A DNA stretch of 64,000 bases from Rhizobium sp. AC27/96 (GTDB taxonomy: Bacteria > Pseudomonadota > Alphaproteobacteria > Rhizobiales > Rhizobiaceae), in contig NZ_LXKN01000075.1 in assembly GCF_001692325.1 (NCBI RefSeq), positions 124,001 through 188,000 on the forward strand. Direction: 5' to 3'. The notes under the pieces are model-generated. The model made no database searches. It was given only the letters and a program-made list of their open reading frames with translations, and was not told where the DNA came from. Position numbers and translations under genes: made by a program. Within the stretch, counting starts at the first letter, position 1, and each line of letters begins with the position of its first letter. Of this stretch, positions 59,948 to 64,000 are shown one piece after another.

Positions 59948-60907
59948 ATGAACACCCAGCCTAACGCATCCGCATCCATCATCAGCACAGCAGGCCTTGC
60001 ACCGCTGCTCACCGTGCTGATTTGGTCGGGCAACGTCGTCGTCACCAAGGCATCCGCCGGTCTGATTTCACCTGGCTCCATCTCCTTCTATCGCTGGCTG
60101 CTTGCTTTCGTCGTGCTGCTGCCCTTCGTCGGTCGCGCGGCATGGCGCAACCGGGCATTGTTGCGCGAGCACTGGCTGAAGCTTGCAATCCTCGGAGCCC
60201 TCGGCATGGTGATCTACCAGAGCCTTGCCTATGAGGCCGCCAAGACCACCTCGGCCGTCAACATGGGCGTCATGCTCGCCTTGATGCCATTGCTGTCGAC
60301 GTTTTTCGCCAGCCTGCTCGCCGGAGAAAGACTGAGTGTTTCCAGCATCGCGGGCGGCGCTATCTCGCTGATTGGGCTCGTCTATCTGACGTCTCAGGGT
60401 GACCTGATGCGGCTGGTGAACGGCGGCCTGCATATCGGCGACGGCCTGATGATCATCGCCGTCCTGTCGAACGCGCTCTATGGCGTGATGCTGAGACGTT
60501 GGGCCATGCCGATGCCGATGTGGCAGCAGCTCTTCTGGCAGATAGGCTTTTCGACATTGTTGCTGTTGCCGGTCTTCCTGATGGGCGAGATCTCGCCGGT
60601 GACGACGTCCAATCTGCCGCTGATCCTTTACGCCGCGATCCCGACATCGCTCGTCGCCCCGCTCTGCTGGATGATCGGCATCCAGCAACTCGGCGCCAGC
60701 CGGACCTCCTTGCTGATCAACCTCCTGCCGATCGTCGTCGCGGCGCTCGCATGGGTGCTTATCGGAGAACAGTTGCACGCCTATCACGCCATCGGTGGCG
60801 CGCTCGCCCTCCTCGGCGTCGGCATTGGCCTGCGAAAGGCGCCGACGGCGGCAGAGGAAGCCTCTTTTGAAGCCGACGAAACAGGCTGGGAGGCGGAGGA
60901 AGCCTGA
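59948..60907 (+). CDS. EamA/DMT-family exporter
   Basis: A 319-residue membrane protein with ten predicted helices in two EamA repeats (LLTVLIWSGNVVVTKASAGL, GDGLMIIAVLSNALYGVML). The start ATG 59948 has GGGAGACG upstream. The C-terminal tail is acidic (EASFEADETGWEAEEA). The exported compound is unknown; the AraC-type regulator divergent from it may sense it. A GntR gene follows 46 bases downstream, but likely has its own function. Confidence 0.87.
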   Translation: MNTQPNASASIISTAGLAPLLTVLIWSGNVVVTKASAGLISPGSISFYRWLLAFVVLLPFVGRAAWRNRALLREHWLKLAILGALGMVIYQSLAYEAAKTTSAVNMGVMLALMPLLSTFFASLLAGERLSVSSIAGGAISLIGLVYLTSQGDLMRLVNGGLHIGDGLMIIAVLSNALYGVMLRRWAMPMPMWQQLFWQIGFSTLLLLPVFLMGEISPVTTSNLPLILYAAIPTSLVAPLCWMIGIQQLGASRTSLLINLLPIVVAALAWVLIGEQLHAYHAIGGALALLGVGIGLRKAPTAAEEASFEADETGWEAEEA

Positions 60908-60953
60908 GGCTTCCGAGCGAAACTCTTTCCATTCGCCTGGTCTTCGTTCTACC

Positions 60954-61715
60954 ATGAACGAGTCCCCAAGCGAAAAGGAAGCAAGTGTGCGCATAGCCCT
61001 GGAACCGGTGTCCTCCAGAACGACGATCCAGGAGGGCGTCTACCAGCAGCTCAGAAATGCGTTGATGGCCGGAAATTTCGATCCCGGCCAGACGCTGACC
61101 ATCGCCTCACTCGCCGAGACCTTCGGCACGAGCAACATGCCGGTCCGCGAAGCCCTGCGCCGGTTGGCCGCCGAAAATGCGCTCGAAGTGGCCGCCAACG
61201 GCTCGGCACGGATTCCGATGGTGACGCTGGCCCGGCTTGACGATCTCTGTCGCGCCCGCATCGCCGTGGAGGGCCTGGCCGCCGAGCTTGGCATACCCAA
61301 CCTCACCCCGACCGACATCGCCACGCTCGAGCGTATTGCCGTCGATCAGCACGCAATCGGCCTCGGCAGCAATGTCTACGACCTGATGGCGAAGAACCAG
61401 CAGTTCCATTTCACCATCTACAGCGCCTCCGGCTCGGAAGTGCTGCTGCAGCTCATCGAAACATTATGGCTGCGCTTCGGCCCCTACATGCGCATGCTGT
61501 CCGCCTCAGTCGAACCGCTGATGCGTAGCGGCGAACTCGATCCCGCCGGGCAGCATGTCCCGATTGTCGAGGCCTTGAAGGCGGGCGATTTTGCCGCTGC
61601 CCGTGATGGAGTCGTTGCCGATATCAGCCGCACGCACGAAATTCTGCGTGAATATTGCCCGGTCACTCAGGACGAACCACGCAGCAAGGGATCCGGCTCC
61701 GCGTTCCGCCGCTAG
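60954..61715 (+). CDS. GntR-family regulator (FCD/FadR type)
   Basis: A 253-residue repressor. The N-terminal winged helix (QEGVYQQLRNALMAGNFDPG, FGTSNMPVREALRRLAAENA) is followed by an all-helical FCD effector domain with DLCRARIAVEGLAAELG and FHFTIYSASGSEVLLQLIE. The start is ATG 60954. It is upstream of a class V aminotransferase and an HpcH/HpaI aldolase on the same strand, so it probably regulates them; an inverted repeat at 61757-61782 is a candidate operator. Confidence 0.9.
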   Translation: MNESPSEKEASVRIALEPVSSRTTIQEGVYQQLRNALMAGNFDPGQTLTIASLAETFGTSNMPVREALRRLAAENALEVAANGSARIPMVTLARLDDLCRARIAVEGLAAELGIPNLTPTDIATLERIAVDQHAIGLGSNVYDLMAKNQQFHFTIYSASGSEVLLQLIETLWLRFGPYMRMLSASVEPLMRSGELDPAGQHVPIVEALKAGDFAAARDGVVADISRTHEILREYCPVTQDEPRSKGSGSAFRR

Positions 61716-61756
61716 CCTGCGATCATCATCAAACGGAATTTGGTTGAACCTTAAAC

Positions 61757-61782
61757 TAGTTTGTGATCAAATGATCAAACTA
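61757..61782. promoter_or_regulatory. Candidate GntR operator before the aminotransferase gene
   Basis: TAGTTTG (61757-61763) and CAAACTA (61776-61782) form an inverted repeat. The centre has two TGATCA hexamers (61764-61769 and 61772-61777), one of which overlaps the right arm. It ends 36 bases before the aminotransferase start. FadR-type regulators bind dyads of this size. The evidence is the symmetry and position. Confidence 0.5.
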
Positions 61783-61817
61783 AAGATTTCAATCCCATCG
61801 TTCAGAGCGAGATCCCC

Positions 61818-63098
61818 ATGAGTTCCGCCCCTTCTACAAACCAATTCGTCGGCCATAACAGCTTTCCGGTCGATGAAGTCCGCGCCATGTTCCCGGCCAT
61901 CCAGAAGGCGGGGGACTTCGTCTTTCTCGACAATGCGGGCGGCTCGCAGGTCCCGCAGACGGTAGTGGACGCCGTTGCCAACCACCTCATCGATTTCAAC
62001 GTCCAGCGCATGGCGAAATATCAGCACAGCCAGGGCGTCGATCGCAATCTCGAAGAGGCGCGCGAAAGCGTCGCCATGCTGGTCAATGCCTACAGACCGG
62101 AGGAAATCTCCTTCGGCCAGAACGCCACCTCGTTCATTCGCCTCGTAAGCCTTGGCATCGCCAAGTTGCTCGGCGAGCGCAACGAGATCGTCGTCACCGA
62201 CATGGATCACGATGCCAACATCGCCACCTGGCTCGCGCTCGAAGCCGGCGGCGCCAAGATCGTATGGTGGCGCATGCGCGAGGATGGCACGCTGCACGTG
62301 GAAGATCTGAAGCCGTTGTTGAACGACAAGACCTGCCTCGTCGCCTGCACCGTCACGGCACATTCCATCGGCACGATCGTCGATGTCGCCGCCGTCTGCA
62401 AACTGGCCCATGAAGCGGGTGCCGAAGCCTTCCTCGATTGCGTCCATTTTGGTCCGCATGGGCTCATGGACGTTCAGGCCTGGGGCTGCGACTATCTCGT
62501 TTGCTCCGGCTACAAGAATTTCTCGCCCCATATGGGCTTCCTCTGGGGCCGCTACGACGCGCTGGTCAAGCTTCCCACATTCAAGGAAGACTTCATTCCC
62601 GATGTACCGCCCTACAAGATCGAAGTCGGCACCTTCACCTATGAAAACGTCGCCGGCATGAACGCCGCGGTCAAATATCTCGAAGCTCTCGGCCGGCGCT
62701 TCCTGCCTGCCGGCGAGCATACCCGACGTCAGGCCCTGGCCTCAGCGATGGGCGCGATCCGCCAATATGAGCTGATGCTGTCGCGCGAAATGATCGCGGT
62801 CTTGAAGCGCCACGGCGCCGTCATCTACGGCATTTCCGACGAAGCTCATCTCGAACAGCGTGTTCCCACCATCTGCTTCAACATGCCTGGCATCACGCCG
62901 CAGGACTTCGCCGCCGAGATGGGGAAAGCCGGCATCGGCCTGCGCGACGGCCATATGTTTGCGCCCCGCCTGATGAAGCGCCTGGGTCTTTCCATGGAAA
63001 CGGGCGCCATCCGCGTGTCGCTGGTGCATTATAACAAGGTCGAGGAAATCGCCCGCTTCGATGCGGTCCTGACCGAGATCATGGCGCGGCGCAAATAA
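61818..63098 (+). CDS. Class V aminotransferase (cysteine-desulfurase-like fold)
   Basis: A 426-residue PLP enzyme. The cofactor lysine lies in LVCSGYKNFSPHMGF, the stacking histidine region in VTDMDHDANIATWLALEAGG and the PLP aspartate/histidine region in EAFLDCVHFGPHG. The SufS/NifS active-site cysteine loop is not evident, so it is probably not an iron-sulfur desulfurase; a selenocysteine-lyase-like or other class V aminotransferase is more likely. It follows the GntR gene and precedes an aldolase gene, suggesting a small catabolic operon. Confidence 0.87.
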   Translation: MSSAPSTNQFVGHNSFPVDEVRAMFPAIQKAGDFVFLDNAGGSQVPQTVVDAVANHLIDFNVQRMAKYQHSQGVDRNLEEARESVAMLVNAYRPEEISFGQNATSFIRLVSLGIAKLLGERNEIVVTDMDHDANIATWLALEAGGAKIVWWRMREDGTLHVEDLKPLLNDKTCLVACTVTAHSIGTIVDVAAVCKLAHEAGAEAFLDCVHFGPHGLMDVQAWGCDYLVCSGYKNFSPHMGFLWGRYDALVKLPTFKEDFIPDVPPYKIEVGTFTYENVAGMNAAVKYLEALGRRFLPAGEHTRRQALASAMGAIRQYELMLSREMIAVLKRHGAVIYGISDEAHLEQRVPTICFNMPGITPQDFAAEMGKAGIGLRDGHMFAPRLMKRLGLSMETGAIRVSLVHYNKVEEIARFDAVLTEIMARRK

Positions 63099-63272
63099 GC
63101 AGCGGCCACGAGCGGTGGCGGCGCCCGAACAACTCCGCCACCGCAATGCCACCGTACCGGGGCCTTGATCGGTACGGGAGGCCGCCCGGAATTCAAGGCA
63201 GATTGCCGCTTCGCAGCTATGTCTTTTCGGTCTATCCCTCGTTGAGAGGACCACTGAAATGTGAGGAAGACG

Positions 63273-64000
63273 ATGAGCGATTTCCGCCGGAACTGTATCG
63301 AGCGCAGGCTGCTGATCGGCACATTTGCCGCCATCCCGCATCCGGTCGTCATCGAGGTGACCGCCGCTTCCGGCGTTGATTTCCTCTGCATCGACTGGGA
63401 GCACTCGCAGATCAGCCGCGAGCGCATCGAGGATCTGATCCGCGCCGCCGACGTCCATCGCGTTCCCGCCATGGTTCGCGTGCCCGGCCATGCGGCCGAG
63501 GATATCGCAGCCGTGCTGGATGCCGGCGCTGCCGGCGTTCTGGTGCCGCGGGTTTCGACAGCGGAACAGGCAAGAGCGGCCGTCAAGGCAACCCGTTATC
63601 CGCCACTCGGCGCACGCGGCGTCGGTCCCGGCCGGGCTGCGGCCTATGGCTATCGCATTCCGGATTATCTCGCCAAGGCCAACTCCGAACTGGTGCTTGC
63701 CATCCAGGTCGAGACCGCCGAAGGGCTGGCGAATATTGCTGATATCGCCTCAGTCGAAGGCATCGATCTCATCTTCATCGGTCCCGGCGATCTCTCGGTC
63801 TCGATCGACGCAATGGGGCCGGCGGGCAAGGAGAAGCTCGACGCCGCCATCCAGACCATCGCGAAAACGGCGCTATCGGCCGGTCGCGCGGTCGGTATCT
63901 TCCGCCCGTCGCCGGATGACGTCGGCGCATGGTCGGCGGCCGGAATAAGCTTCTTTCTTGTGGCCAGCGACACGATGTTTCTCGGCGCCAGCCTGGCTGC
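63273..64000 (+). CDS. HpcH/HpaI-family aldolase (partial)
   Basis: The first 242 residues of a class II pyruvate-type aldolase, cut by the right edge. The fold begins RRLLIGTFAAIPHPVVIEVT; the metal site has FLCIDWEHSQI and LAIQVETAEGLANIADIAS, and FIGPGDLSVSIDA is the signature loop with the metal aspartate. Known members split 2-keto-3-deoxy acids or 4-hydroxy-2-oxo acids to pyruvate and an aldehyde. The start ATG 63273 has GTGAGGAAG upstream. It follows the class V aminotransferase gene by 174 bases. Confidence 0.9.
   Translation, partial: MSDFRRNCIERRLLIGTFAAIPHPVVIEVTAASGVDFLCIDWEHSQISRERIEDLIRAADVHRVPAMVRVPGHAAEDIAAVLDAGAAGVLVPRVSTAEQARAAVKATRYPPLGARGVGPGRAAAYGYRIPDYLAKANSELVLAIQVETAEGLANIADIASVEGIDLIFIGPGDLSVSIDAMGPAGKEKLDAAIQTIAKTALSAGRAVGIFRPSPDDVGAWSAAGISFFLVASDTMFLGASLA

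Noticed and set aside
1..64000. CRISPR arrays, tRNA or rRNA genes, insertion sequences, prophage genes, att sites
   Set aside because: No regularly spaced direct repeats, no transposase or integrase motifs and no recognisable tRNA T-loop pattern were seen; short RNA genes could still escape reading by eye.

Overview
The window reads as chromosomal DNA of an alphaproteobacterium of the Rhizobium/Agrobacterium group. The evidence is a compact CtrA cell-cycle locus (sciP, fliJ-like gene, ctrA, an orphan receiver, chpT and a DUF1134 gene), an alphaproteobacterial rpoH with its RpoH box, the rkpK-lpsL pair for surface polysaccharide precursors, a RIME-like intergenic repeat, GC-rich coding sequence and many catabolic and transport genes. 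I saw no phage, insertion sequence, CRISPR array, rRNA or tRNA gene.

Layout. 1-3080 (minus): branched-chain amino acid ABC transporter livH-livM-livG, with livG cut by the left edge. 3385-11085 (minus): a GcvT-fused FAD oxidoreductase and the four-subunit sarcosine oxidase operon soxBDAG, which together point to demethylation of betaine-derived N-methyl amines into the folate C1 pool. 11415-18854: a CysQ-like phosphatase, then the cell-cycle locus with recognisable CtrA-type boxes and GANTC methylation sites, then a coiled-coil membrane protein. 18876-26223: rRNA/tRNA-modification enzymes, rpoH, a large histidine/proline-rich single-span membrane protein, purA. 26428-36818: two methyltransferases, GNAT proteins, rkpK-lpsL, a flavin reductase, RidA-VOC, an EamA exporter, a small secreted protein and a quinone-detoxification pair (MhqD/MhqO type).

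37051-42691: a Phd/PIN toxin-antitoxin pair, ung, a small P-loop kinase-like protein, and a second GcvT-fused oxidoreductase co-transcribed with a choline-kinase-like phosphotransferase. 43007-50526: DeoR and LysR regulators, a YeiH-type exporter, a PAS-GGDEF-EAL protein, and a sugar-acid dehydratase/dehydrogenase operon. 50872-57508: an RND efflux pump and adaptor, an esterase-like protein with altered catalytic motifs, and a LysR regulator. 57567-64000: a carboxymuconolactone decarboxylase divergent from an ECF41-like sigma factor with face-to-face candidate promoters, an AraC regulator divergent from an EamA exporter, and a GntR regulator leading a class V aminotransferase and an HpcH/HpaI aldolase cut by the right edge.

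The most interesting points are the matched TGTCACA/CGTC-type promoter pair between the sigma factor and its neighbour, the degenerate receiver protein lying between ctrA and chpT, and the CtrA/GANTC signals across the cell-cycle locus. Nothing seen amounts to a clearly undescribed defence or mobile system.
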